From positions 1 to 43,998 of the forward strand of contig WGAT01000040.1 in NCBI GenBank assembly GCA_015494715.1: 43,998 nucleotides of DNA, in the 5' to 3' direction. Below the pieces are notes generated by a model, which was not told the DNA's origin, did no database searches, and worked only from the letters and a program-made list of their open reading frames with translations. The position numbers were made by a program, and so were the translations under genes. Every line of letters starts with the position of its first letter. Within the stretch, counting starts at the first letter, position 1. Positions 1 to 8,457 of this stretch are shown piece by piece. Source of the DNA: Campylobacterota bacterium (GTDB taxonomy: Bacteria; Campylobacterota; Campylobacteria; Campylobacterales; Nitratiruptoraceae).

Positions 1-2
1 AC

Positions 3-551
3 GCTCCTTGTTTTAAAAAACTCAATTTTTGGTATGCAAGAAGAGATAACTATGTCAAAGACTATCTGCATAAAACGGCTATGAAGATAATCAATATTGC
101 AATAGAAAAAGGGATAAAAACTATTGCGATAGGCTACAACAAGGAGTGGAAGCAAAAGTGTAATTTGGGTAGAAAAAACAATGAGAAGTTCCTCTCTATC
201 CCACATTCCAAGCTTTTGCAATATATCAAATATAAAGCTATGCCACATAAGATAAAGGTCATTGAGACCGAAGAGTCTTATACTTCCAAATGCGACGCTT
301 TGGCGTTAGAGGCTATGCAAAAGCAAAAAAGGTTTTTGGGGAAAAGAGTAAAAAGAGGACTTTTTCAATTAAGTATCGGTAAACTGATAAATGCCGACGT
401 AAACGGAGCTTTGAATATCTTAAGAAAAAGCGTAGCCTGCGATTCTCTCATTCAAGAGATAGCGGGTAGAGGGCTAGTGTTCCAGCCTGTAAGGGTGCAT
501 ATACATCCTTGCGAACCTTCTCATAAGGGAAGCTACCGCTATAATCTTTGA
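3..551 (+). CDS. tnpB: RNA-guided nuclease TnpB / OrfB-family transposase, C-terminal part
   Basis: The frame is open from base 3, ahead of the first in-frame ATG at 81, and translates to WYARRDNYVKDYLHK, so the gene is cut by the window edge rather than starting at 81. The C-terminal RuvC-like pieces are clear: ETEESYTSK supplies the catalytic Glu, and INADVNGALNILRK supplies the last catalytic Asp. The first RuvC Asp would lie upstream. The usual four-Cys zinc finger between these motifs is not present: only the Cys of TSKCDALA remains, as in a known subgroup of these proteins. TnpB proteins cut DNA guided by an RNA from the element's 3' end. About 40 residues after NILRKS look poorly conserved and probably overlap that RNA. 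Activity cannot be judged without the missing half. Confidence 0.85.
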   Translation, partial: APCFKKLNFWYARRDNYVKDYLHKTAMKIINIAIEKGIKTIAIGYNKEWKQKCNLGRKNNEKFLSIPHSKLLQYIKYKAMPHKIKVIETEESYTSKCDALALEAMQKQKRFLGKRVKRGLFQLSIGKLINADVNGALNILRKSVACDSLIQEIAGRGLVFQPVRVHIHPCEPSHKGSYRYNL

Positions 552-570
552 TTTAGCGGGAGAGGTTCAC
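430..570 (+). ncRNA. candidate omega-RNA (reRNA) of TnpB
   Basis: TnpB guide RNAs are known to overlap the 3' end of tnpB and run to the element's right end, with the guide taken from the flank. Here the last coding codons carry CCTT/AAGG at 516-528 and a perfect CCGCTA/TAGCGG hairpin at 536-559 spanning the stop codon, followed by GAGGTTCAC. If this is right, the guide begins at 571 (TTTGCATAATG). The 5' limit is a guess; the call rests on position and structure only. Confidence 0.35.
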
Positions 571-643
571 TTTGCATAATGAAAAAGCGAAAATATACGA
601 TAATGAAATAGCGATGATAAAATCAAACTAAAAAGACCGGAAT

Positions 644-2317
644 ATGGGAAGAGTCGCTGTCATATTGATCCTTTTTTTCTCTTTTGCCTCGGCTAAGTGG
701 TGTATATACCATGCAATGCAAAAGAGGATATACCAAAATGAAGATAAAACTTTTTACTCCAATTTTCCCCATGGAACTATTATAAAAAGGCGGGGGTGGT
801 ACTGGTTTATCTCCGGTCCGTATGATACGAAAGACAAAACTCTCCAAATGCTTCGTTTGGCTAAGAAATTACATGCTGACGCCTATATGAAACCTTGCCG
901 TGGCCTTTGGCACAATACCAAAAAACTCCAAAGTAAATATAAAAAAGAGCAAACAAGGCAAAAAAAAAGCGCTCAAAAACCGCATACTGCCATCATATCC
1001 TCTTCCCCTATGCCCCAAAAATTCTCATTGACCCAGCAAATCTCGAAACAAGAGGATCAAAAAAAAGAAGAGGAGAAAAAAGAGCTCTACTACTCTTTGA
1101 GTTTTGAGGAGTTTTTGCATCGGCTCTTAAATTATGAGTATGGCGCCAAAAATATCGACTATCGACGAAAATTGGAAGAATTAGAGGCGGTGTTGGAGCA
1201 CAATATATACGATTGGGATATTTTTGCCAATGTGACGGCCGGATACAGCAAATTTATCGATTACGATCTTGCGACTAACAAGGAACTCACCCTCAATGGA
1301 GGAGTAGGGATCCAAAAACGGCTTTTTGATAAGGGATATTTGCTCAAAGAGCGTATTGAAGCGCTAAAAAAGCGTTTGGCCAAGCTGCGCTCTATTCGAG
1401 ATAAAGATAAACTAGCTTTATATGCGTTACAAATTTATATGGATGCGTATGCCAATCAGCAAATCAAAGATATTTATCAAAGACTCTACTTCAATCAAAA
1501 GGCTTTTTTTAGCCTCATTTCGGAGCGGTTTAAAGTAGGACTAGCTGGTAAAGTAGACTATATTGACGCCAAAAACGATTTACTCTCTATCAAACGGGCC
1601 TTTTTGGATAAAATCTATGATACGATGTATAGCGATTTTGTGATACGCAACGCTATCGGATTAGATGTGGGAAAGCCTGTTCGGCTGCAAGAGTTTGGTT
1701 TGATGGCAAGAGAGGGAAGTTTAGAGTCACTCTATCAAAAAGCCTTGGAAAAAAATCCAGATATAACCATCCAACGCTACTTGTTTGAGCTGCAAAAAGA
1801 GTATCTCCAACAAGAAAAAAACGCCCACTACCCCATACTTGAACTCTCTACAGGAGTTTCATACGAATATAAAAAAGATTTTGGCACTACTCCTCATAAA
1901 AGTGCAAAGGGACTCAATTATAATCTAGGATTAAACATGAAAATCCCTCTGTATGGCCCGGAGGTCTCTAGCGAAGCTTTACAAAAGGAGAAGATCAAGA
2001 CGCTTGTGCAAAAAAATAGTCTGCTACAAAGCATCAAAGAAAAGGCTCGCCAAATACATCGATATTACAATGAGATAGAGCGTATAGACCGCACCCTCGA
2101 AATTATACAAGAGCAACAAGCCCTTATGCAAGAGAAGCTTAAACTCGTCAAAGAGCGTTATAAAAGCGGTCTTGCTAGCTATAGGCAATACTCCGATGCC
2201 TTGGCAGAATTACTCCGTCTAAGCGAAGAGCGCTATATGCTCCAAGCGACCCGCGTGCGGGATGAGGGCATACTTGCAATCCTTCAAGGAAAGCATCTTT
2301 TTTATGGCGAGGATTAA
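644..2317 (+). CDS. TolC-family outer-membrane channel with N-terminal SPOR-like domain
   Basis: 557 residues. Signal peptide at residues 1-17 (cleavage after ASA). Residues about 18-85 resemble a SPOR domain (KWCIYHAMQ ... GWYWFISGPYDTKDKTLQMLRLAKKL), the fold that binds denuded peptidoglycan. A charged linker rich in Lys and Gln follows to about 145. Residues about 150-557 are TolC-like: long helices with two repeated halves, and short strands such as FANVTAGYSKF and LNYNLGLNMKIPLYG. TolC proteins form trimeric channels across the outer membrane and periplasm. As first gene of an operon with pelF and pelG, it is the likely export channel. The Shine-Dalgarno is weak (GACCGG). The TolC part is firm; the SPOR label is moderate. 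It may partner the adaptor encoded at 9884-10876. Confidence 0.82.
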   Translation: MGRVAVILILFFSFASAKWCIYHAMQKRIYQNEDKTFYSNFPHGTIIKRRGWYWFISGPYDTKDKTLQMLRLAKKLHADAYMKPCRGLWHNTKKLQSKYKKEQTRQKKSAQKPHTAIISSSPMPQKFSLTQQISKQEDQKKEEEKKELYYSLSFEEFLHRLLNYEYGAKNIDYRRKLEELEAVLEHNIYDWDIFANVTAGYSKFIDYDLATNKELTLNGGVGIQKRLFDKGYLLKERIEALKKRLAKLRSIRDKDKLALYALQIYMDAYANQQIKDIYQRLYFNQKAFFSLISERFKVGLAGKVDYIDAKNDLLSIKRAFLDKIYDTMYSDFVIRNAIGLDVGKPVRLQEFGLMAREGSLESLYQKALEKNPDITIQRYLFELQKEYLQQEKNAHYPILELSTGVSYEYKKDFGTTPHKSAKGLNYNLGLNMKIPLYGPEVSSEALQKEKIKTLVQKNSLLQSIKEKARQIHRYYNEIERIDRTLEIIQEQQALMQEKLKLVKERYKSGLASYRQYSDALAELLRLSEERYMLQATRVRDEGILAILQGKHLFYGED

Positions 2318-3797
2318 AGTAGTCTGGACGGGGGAGGGTACCTATCCTTATGCCACGGGTGGCGTGAGCACTTGGGCCGATTTGCTTATCAAAGAGCTCA
2401 AAAACATCGATTTTGTTTTATTGCCTATTATGATGCATCCGTATATGCAGACCAAGTATGAACTGCCTCCTAATGTGGTCGATACCATCAATGTTCCCTT
2501 ATGGGGGACGGAGGAGCCCACCGAATATATCCGCAATATCCCCTTTTCCCAAATCTACCAAGCCAAGATCAACACCCAAAAATCAAAAGATATCAGAAGA
2601 TTTGAGCCTATTTTACTAAAAGTACTCGATCATATCTATCGGGTGGATGAGGATATGGAGGGGCTTGGGGATGCGCTGTTTGAATTTTATGAGTACTTTT
2701 TGGAGTATGACTATTATGAGGTTTTCCGTAGCGAAGAGGTATGGGATATCTATAAAAGCTATGTTTTGCACTACTATTACGGCCAAGAAAATCCCCCAAG
2801 CCTTTTTGATATGATCGAGGGGCTTCGCTATCTCTTTCGCTTCTTCATCTCTTTACTGCCCCAGCTGCCCCAAGCGCCGATTTATCACTCCTCCGCCGCC
2901 GCCTTTTGCGGTTTGCCCTGTATTATCGCCAAAAAGCGCTACAAAAGCCGTTATTTGCTTACCGAGCATGGGATTTACATCAGAGAGCAGTATCTCTTTG
3001 CTTCCAGACAACAGCTGCCTTTGCGTACCAAAGAGTTTTTACTCGGGCTTATTACCACTGTCTCCAAACTCAACTACTATTTTGCCGACGTGATCTCTCC
3101 CGTGTGCAACTACAACAAACGCTGGGAGGTGCGCTGGGGCGTGCCCGAGAGCAAGATCCACACCATCTACAACGGCATCGACGTGCTCAAATTTCGCCGA
3201 TATGAAGTGGAGCGAGATCCAAGACCTACGGTGGTCATGGTGGCTAGACTTGATCCGCTCAAAGATATCGAGACCTATATCCGCTGTGCCGCCATCGTTG
3301 CCAAAAAAGTGCCCGATGTACTTTTTAAACTCTATGGTCCGGTAGTCAATGAAGAGTATTACAATAAGTGCCAAGATTTGGTACAAGAACTCAAGATAGA
3401 GAATAATTTTTCCTTTATGGGTCCCACTTCCAATCCGGCCTATGCCTATAACGAAGCCGATGTGGTGATGCTCACCAGCATATCTGAAGCCTTTCCCTTT
3501 GCCGTCATCGAGGCGATGGCTTGCGAGAAAGTGGTCGTATCCAGCGACGTGGGCGGAACCAAAGAGGTATTGGAGGGATATGGTTTTATCGTCAAGCCAA
3601 AAGATTACGAGGCTTTCTCCAAGCATGTAATCTATCTTTTGCAAAATCCACAAATCGCTCAAGAGATGGGTATAAAAGCCAGACGGGTCATCGTGGAGGG
3701 ATTTACAACCGAGGATATGGTCAATAACTATTGGCAGATGTATAAAAGACTCTATGATGAGTATGAAGCCCAATATGAGGGGATTGGATATGAGTGA
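2304..3797 (+). CDS. pelF: PelF-type glycosyltransferase (GT4)
   Basis: 497 residues from the ATG at 2304 (MARIKVVWTGEGTYPY). An in-frame ATG at 2262 would add 14 residues inside the TolC gene and is less likely. The N-terminus carries the PelF hallmark TYPYATGGVSTW. The C-terminal Rossmann half has YNGIDVLKF, VARLDPLKDIETYI and the GT4 E-x7-E motif EAFPFAVIE. PelF is the cytosolic polymerase of the Pel polysaccharide, using UDP-HexNAc sugars and working with PelG at the inner membrane. The length matches PelF of Pseudomonas (about 507). It overlaps the TolC stop by 14 bases and the pelG start by 8, which indicates translational coupling. Confidence 0.92.
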   Translation: MARIKVVWTGEGTYPYATGGVSTWADLLIKELKNIDFVLLPIMMHPYMQTKYELPPNVVDTINVPLWGTEEPTEYIRNIPFSQIYQAKINTQKSKDIRRFEPILLKVLDHIYRVDEDMEGLGDALFEFYEYFLEYDYYEVFRSEEVWDIYKSYVLHYYYGQENPPSLFDMIEGLRYLFRFFISLLPQLPQAPIYHSSAAAFCGLPCIIAKKRYKSRYLLTEHGIYIREQYLFASRQQLPLRTKEFLLGLITTVSKLNYYFADVISPVCNYNKRWEVRWGVPESKIHTIYNGIDVLKFRRYEVERDPRPTVVMVARLDPLKDIETYIRCAAIVAKKVPDVLFKLYGPVVNEEYYNKCQDLVQELKIENNFSFMGPTSNPAYAYNEADVVMLTSISEAFPFAVIEAMACEKVVVSSDVGGTKEVLEGYGFIVKPKDYEAFSKHVIYLLQNPQIAQEMGIKARRVIVEGFTTEDMVNNYWQMYKRLYDEYEAQYEGIGYE

Positions 3798-5343
3798 TCC
3801 TTTGGCCAAACTCTATCAAGAGATCACAAAAGATAGAGGAGAGCCCCTTGATATATGGGAGATAGCCGCTCTTTTGGAGGTGTACGGCATTCGGGACGTG
3901 GATGCCAAAGAGTATGGGTATGGGGATGTTTTTGAGCTGGCAAAGGCTTTGTGGCGATACAAAGATATCAAAAGCTATCCCAAGCGATCCCTCGCCGCCC
4001 AGCAGTCGCCTCCTCCTTTCAAGGTTCGGGTACGAAGAAATTTTATTAAAGGGTTGGCTTTTGCCATGCCGATGCTACTGCAAAGCGTCGCCACCATATT
4101 TTTTGGATTTGCCTTATGGTCTAATATCCATATGGACGTGACTGAAGCGACCATTATTGCTTTGAGCACCTTTTTGGCTATGATTCTCACTGGCGGGCCG
4201 GCACAGGTAATTGGCCGAAAAGGGCTGTACTATTTGAAGATGAACGAATACATTTTAGCCGCTAAAATCATAGAGCTGCTTTTTAGCATAAGTATGCTCA
4301 AAATTATCTTTATATCTTTGCTTTTTGTGCTGTTTAATTGGATATTTGGGGTTTTGGATTGGCATCTTTTTGTTATTTTTATTGTAATGTTTTTTTTATT
4401 GAGCACCCTGTTCCTCTCCGTCTCCATCTATTACGTTTTTGAGGAATACGAGAAGATTTTGTACTTTTTTTTCTATGGACTTGGATGGGTCTTTTTGCTC
4501 CACTATCTTTTAGGACTTGAGTATCTCCAAGCCCAATTTGTAGCTCTTGCCATTTTGGATGCGAGTATTATCTATTTCGCTTACAAAAAGCTTCGAGATC
4601 TTCGCGACAAAACCCAATCCGAGGGTGAGATCCTCCCTCGTCCTTCTATGCTTGTGTATACTCTTATCCCTTTTTTCGTCTACGGCTTTTTATACTTTTT
4701 ATTTTTGACGATCGATCGTTTGATCGCTTGGAACGCCAATTCGACCAATCAGGGATTTTTTTTATGGTTTGACGCCAGATACGAGGTGGGCTCCGATTTG
4801 GCTTTGTTGGTCTTTGTGATTTTGATGGGTGTAGTGGAGGTGGTGGTATACGAGTTTTTATATAAGCTCAACGACAAAGTCTTTGGATATTCCGTATTTG
4901 AGTTTGAGCGATTTAATCGCTCCTTTTTAAAATTTTACAAGAAAGTCAACACTATTTTTATTATCGTCACGCTTTTGTCGATAATAGGGGTGTATGCTTT
5001 GGTTTTGTTGCTCTTGATGTTTGTGGAAGAAAGAGCGCTCCCTTTTGGGGGGTATGGGATCTTTGTCTTTTTTGTAGGTTCTTTGGCTTTTGCTTTTTTG
5101 GCTAACGGCTTGATGAACGCACTGATACTTTTTTCTTTTTCGAGACAAAAAATAGTGGTCAAGGGAGCATTTTTTGCGGTATTGATCAATTTTGTATTGG
5201 GCATGGTACTTAGCCGTACTCTAGAGCCCTATTTTGCCGTGTTGGGACTTTTAGCCGGAAGCGTGGTCTTTTGGTATGTGACTTTTCGTTTTTTGATCAA
5301 AATGTTTGGCAAGCTCGATTATTACTACTATTCGGCATATTAA
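3790..5343 (+). CDS. pelG: PelG-type polytopic membrane transporter
   Basis: 517 residues from the ATG at 3790, which overlaps the pelF stop (ATGAGTGA) and is preceded by GAGGGGATTGG. The ATG at 3754 lies deeper in pelF and is less likely. A soluble N-terminal stretch of about 75 residues precedes roughly 12 membrane segments of MOP-exporter type. Motifs typical of PelG are visible, such as TGGPAQVIGRKGLY, LTIDRLIAW, FDARYEVGSDLALL and the C-terminal LDYYYYSAY. PelG is the inner-membrane translocation partner of PelF. The soluble N-terminal extension is longer than I expect for PelG and could stand in for contacts normally made by PelD/PelE; that is inference. Confidence 0.9.
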   Translation: MSDPLAKLYQEITKDRGEPLDIWEIAALLEVYGIRDVDAKEYGYGDVFELAKALWRYKDIKSYPKRSLAAQQSPPPFKVRVRRNFIKGLAFAMPMLLQSVATIFFGFALWSNIHMDVTEATIIALSTFLAMILTGGPAQVIGRKGLYYLKMNEYILAAKIIELLFSISMLKIIFISLLFVLFNWIFGVLDWHLFVIFIVMFFLLSTLFLSVSIYYVFEEYEKILYFFFYGLGWVFLLHYLLGLEYLQAQFVALAILDASIIYFAYKKLRDLRDKTQSEGEILPRPSMLVYTLIPFFVYGFLYFLFLTIDRLIAWNANSTNQGFFLWFDARYEVGSDLALLVFVILMGVVEVVVYEFLYKLNDKVFGYSVFEFERFNRSFLKFYKKVNTIFIIVTLLSIIGVYALVLLLLMFVEERALPFGGYGIFVFFVGSLAFAFLANGLMNALILFSFSRQKIVVKGAFFAVLINFVLGMVLSRTLEPYFAVLGLLAGSVVFWYVTFRFLIKMFGKLDYYYYSAY

Positions 5344-5352
5344 GGAGAGTGG

Positions 5353-6255
5353 ATGTATAGATTTTTATTGCCTTTTTTATTTTTTGCTTTAATGCTAGCC
5401 GGATGCGCTTCACATAATAAGGATCTGGACAAGCAGATAGAACAGGCCCAAAATATTCACATCATAACTACGACTCTTGCATCTCCCGTAATAGAAAAAC
5501 GGAGTAAAAATATATTCCAAGCATTCCCTTTTATTTTAGAAGAGTATGATGTACGAGGAAAATTTAGCGACGATTTTTACAATAGGCTCCATCTAGTCTA
5601 TACCGCACGAGCCATCGATAAAATCGATTTTTGGAAATTGCAAAAAGAGCCAAAAAGTCTTGATTTTATCTATGTCTCGCCAGTGTGGATACGGGATTTT
5701 AAAAAAGTCTCAAAAGATCTTTTTGAGGATTTATGCTACTCGTACAATATCTCCAAACAAGAGCAAAAGATATTAAAAAAGTGGGTGGCTCAAGGGGGGG
5801 TGCTGTGGTTAGAGAGCGGAACCTACTCTACCAAGTACGATATCTTCAACAAACACGGAGAGATCGCCACGGCAACGATAGACCGCCTTATACGCCAAAG
5901 CCTCCAAGGCGTTCGTTTTTGGAGCTATCCCATCCACACGCATCTTTTTGCGAGTAAAAACCTCGATCCGATCAACTATGTGCCTACCAGCCAAACCTTT
6001 GTGGTCGATAGCAACAAATCGGTTTTTAAAGATATCAAACGCCTCAAAGTGGACATACGAAACTATCTTCAAAATAATTTCGTTATTTTAAGCAAGCCTT
6101 TAGTGGTGGATAAAAAAGGCGAACCTTTGGTAACAATGGTACAATACGGCAAAGGGTATGTGGTCAGCTTGCTGCCTTTTGAGTATAAAGATGTCTATTA
6201 TGATGGAGAGCTACTACGATGGGAGCTTCTTTTTTATCTGTACGATCGTCACTGA
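5353..6255 (+). CDS. lipoprotein with class I amidotransferase-like fold
   Basis: 300 residues. Lipoprotein signal peptide with lipobox LAGC (Cys18), so the protein is membrane-anchored and faces the periplasm. The Shine-Dalgarno AAGGAGAG sits just before the ATG, 9 bases after pelG. The body reads like the DUF4159/ThuA-type glutamine-amidotransferase fold: DFIYVSPVWIRDF, then ILKKWVAQGGVLWLESG, then a C-terminal VTMVQYGKGYVVSLLPFEY. No catalytic Cys is visible in the expected place, so enzymatic activity is doubtful. I do not recognise a named family. Its place between pelG and a large membrane protein suggests a periplasmic accessory to polysaccharide synthesis or export. Confidence 0.65.
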   Translation: MYRFLLPFLFFALMLAGCASHNKDLDKQIEQAQNIHIITTTLASPVIEKRSKNIFQAFPFILEEYDVRGKFSDDFYNRLHLVYTARAIDKIDFWKLQKEPKSLDFIYVSPVWIRDFKKVSKDLFEDLCYSYNISKQEQKILKKWVAQGGVLWLESGTYSTKYDIFNKHGEIATATIDRLIRQSLQGVRFWSYPIHTHLFASKNLDPINYVPTSQTFVVDSNKSVFKDIKRLKVDIRNYLQNNFVILSKPLVVDKKGEPLVTMVQYGKGYVVSLLPFEYKDVYYDGELLRWELLFYLYDRH

Positions 6256-6267
6256 CAAGGCCGCCCC

Positions 6268-8457
6268 TTGTCTGAGGGATTTATCGATTTTTCTGTCGTC
6301 GATGCTATCGTATGGATAAATATCACGAGCTCAATACTCCTTTTTGTCGTCGCTTATCTGTACTTTGTTGCGCTTCCTCGCTGGCTTTTTCCCCAAAGGT
6401 GGACTGGAGGTGGTTTAGAAAATCTTATCTCCAACATTTTGTATATGGTAGCTTTTACGGAGCTTGCGGTCCCTTTGATGGTCTTTATGAAAATATTTTC
6501 CCTCTTTTCTTATGCGGCTCTTATTCTCTTGACAAAATTTGCTTTTTTGAGATGGTACTACAAAATCTCCGTCAAGTCCTATTTAGAAGAGATCAAGAAT
6601 CGCTTACTAATCGCCCTGTTTGACTTTTTAGATCATGCCCAAGAGATGCTTCAAAGAGCCTATAAAAGAGCCAAAAGGGGTTTTGCGTCCTTTTTTAAAG
6701 AGCTTACCCCCTACCTATTTTTTAAAAAAGCGCTCATTTTTATTACTTTTGCCTATCTTCTTTACCTCATCGGAGAGCGCTGTTTTTTATCTTTGGCCAA
6801 TCCTTTATCCGATACGAGTCAGTTTTTTGAGTGGGTAGCCAGACTCAACGACAATATTCTTTATGCCGACAACAAAACGGCTGGAGCCGACTTTTACGGC
6901 CTTTCGGTCTTTGTCTTTATCCTCAATACCCTCACCCATATCGATACGGTGGTGCTTTTCAATATTTACCCGCTTCTTTTGATCTTTTTTCTTTTTTTGG
7001 GCGTCTATTTCGTGCTCAAACGCTTTACCCTCTCCTCTTTCCTCGCTCTTTCTACGCTAATAATCTATGGGGTATTGTTAGCCTCTCCGTGGGGCGAGTA
7101 TATCGCCACGCCCATTAGCGTTACCAGCAGACCGGAAATATTGCAGTTTCTTTTTTTCAAGTTTTATACCATTCCCCAGCACTACTTTCTACACCCAGAG
7201 CTTCATTTGGAAAATGTCTCCATGACCCCTTATTTTCGCTACTTTAGCGGGATGGCGTATGAATTTTCCTCCACTCTTTTTTTGATCAACCTTTTTTACC
7301 TTATCAAGGCTTTGGATACGGGACGCAGCAGATATCTGATCAACTATACCCTCTCATTGATGCTGGTATTTATCTTTCACGGAGGGGGGGCCATCTCTTT
7401 GATCGTGCCAAGCATCCTTATCGCCTTGCACGCTTTTGTAAGTTTGAAGCTCTCTTGGAGCCTCTTGAAGCGGGGGATGCTCGCCATCCTTATCGCCGCT
7501 ATTTTTGGCAACGGCTGGATGCTCTCCGTCCTCAAATACGGCATCCCTCAAGACTTCGGTGCCGCCGCTCCCTTTTTGGATCGGCTCTTTGGTACCAAGC
7601 AGGCGATGAGCGAGATAATATCTGCGGGTATCGAAGAGGTCACCATCTCCCATCTGACGTGGCTGCACCTCTTTTTGGCGGCCTCGGCTCTGTTTTTTTT
7701 CCTCTTGGCTCGCTTTGGGAAAAAGGGGTTTTATTTTTCGAGCTTTTTACTCATTCCCCTTGGCTATTTTGTAGTTTATTTTAGTGAAAATCTTGGGCTT
7801 CCCAAGCTTGTCCACCCCTCAAGGGGCGTGGAGTATCTCTTTTTGTCCATCTCCATAGTGATCGCTTGCTATATCAGGTTTTTTGTCTGGGTACCACTTA
7901 AGATAGTTTTTAAGCAAAAAGCAAGAGCCATATTTATGGCATTTGTCTATTTGGAGCTTTTTTTGTTGGCCAATTTCGTACCCCAGTATAAAGAGAGCGA
8001 CAGATTTAAGCTCTTCATCAACGGAGTCCAATATACCGACATCCCCTACTTTTTGTACCAAATCATCAAATCCAACCGGCCCCTTACTTGGACGGTGGTC
8101 TCTTATGTGCAAGAGTATTCCAAGGTCTTAGGCAAGGGGTATATGATCAATGTCAACGAATTTTTGATAAAATACGACCCCACGGCCAGATATTTGACCA
8201 TTCCGACTCCAAAAGTGTATATCTTTGTCGAGGATATCCCAAATAACTATCGTGGAAAGGATGAATGGTATTATAGATGGCGGCCCGATATCGAAGCTAG
8301 GCTCAAAGAGTGGATAGCGATATACAGCGCACTGCACCCGAACAAAATAAAGCTTTTTGCTAAAAGCAACTTAGTAAGTGTTTACGAAATAGACAATAGC
8401 GATTATATGCGATGGCTCCAAAGGCAAAAGAATGTTTCACAATCCCCTTCTTTTTGA
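6268..8457 (+). CDS. large polytopic membrane protein, GT-C glycosyltransferase-like
   Basis: 729 residues. The only sensible start is TTG at 6268, spaced 7 bases after ACAAGG; the next in-frame Met is near residue 59. I count about 12-14 hydrophobic segments, with soluble stretches near residues 100-150 and a C-terminal soluble domain from about 590. The layout, with a loop after an early membrane helix (FFEWVARLND ... AGADFYGLSVF) and repeated aromatic helices, resembles GT-C enzymes that use polyprenyl-phosphate sugars, but I see no diagnostic DxD or ExD motif. It overlaps the next gene by 26 bases. It could alternatively be a transporter or a PelE-like scaffold. Gene certain, function uncertain. 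Confidence 0.6.
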   Translation: MSEGFIDFSVVDAIVWINITSSILLFVVAYLYFVALPRWLFPQRWTGGGLENLISNILYMVAFTELAVPLMVFMKIFSLFSYAALILLTKFAFLRWYYKISVKSYLEEIKNRLLIALFDFLDHAQEMLQRAYKRAKRGFASFFKELTPYLFFKKALIFITFAYLLYLIGERCFLSLANPLSDTSQFFEWVARLNDNILYADNKTAGADFYGLSVFVFILNTLTHIDTVVLFNIYPLLLIFFLFLGVYFVLKRFTLSSFLALSTLIIYGVLLASPWGEYIATPISVTSRPEILQFLFFKFYTIPQHYFLHPELHLENVSMTPYFRYFSGMAYEFSSTLFLINLFYLIKALDTGRSRYLINYTLSLMLVFIFHGGGAISLIVPSILIALHAFVSLKLSWSLLKRGMLAILIAAIFGNGWMLSVLKYGIPQDFGAAAPFLDRLFGTKQAMSEIISAGIEEVTISHLTWLHLFLAASALFFFLLARFGKKGFYFSSFLLIPLGYFVVYFSENLGLPKLVHPSRGVEYLFLSISIVIACYIRFFVWVPLKIVFKQKARAIFMAFVYLELFLLANFVPQYKESDRFKLFINGVQYTDIPYFLYQIIKSNRPLTWTVVSYVQEYSKVLGKGYMINVNEFLIKYDPTARYLTIPTPKVYIFVEDIPNNYRGKDEWYYRWRPDIEARLKEWIAIYSALHPNKIKLFAKSNLVSVYEIDNSDYMRWLQRQKNVSQSPSF

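Larger units (their letters stand above)
1..570 (+). mobile_element. 3' part of an IS200/IS605-type (or IS1341-like) element
   Basis: The left part lies outside the window. What is visible is the C-terminal half of tnpB followed by a 6-bp hairpin (536-541 with 554-559) and the sequence AGAGGTTCAC ending at 570. TnpB-bearing elements commonly end in such a hairpin plus a short TTCAC- or TCAA-like cleavage motif, so I place the right end near 570. No tnpA is visible. The boundary is inference from sequence style, not from a duplicated target, because these elements do not make one. Confidence 0.5.

Noticed and set aside
571-643. Promoter of the pel-like operon
   Set aside because: CATAAT and TAAAAT boxes are present, but the whole stretch is AT-rich and no single candidate stands out, so none is listed.
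3039-3809. 256-residue open frame on the minus strand opposite pelF
   Set aside because: It lies wholly over pelF, which has strong family motifs; the minus frame has no recognisable domain and is rich in His and Ile as a shadow of GT4 codons.
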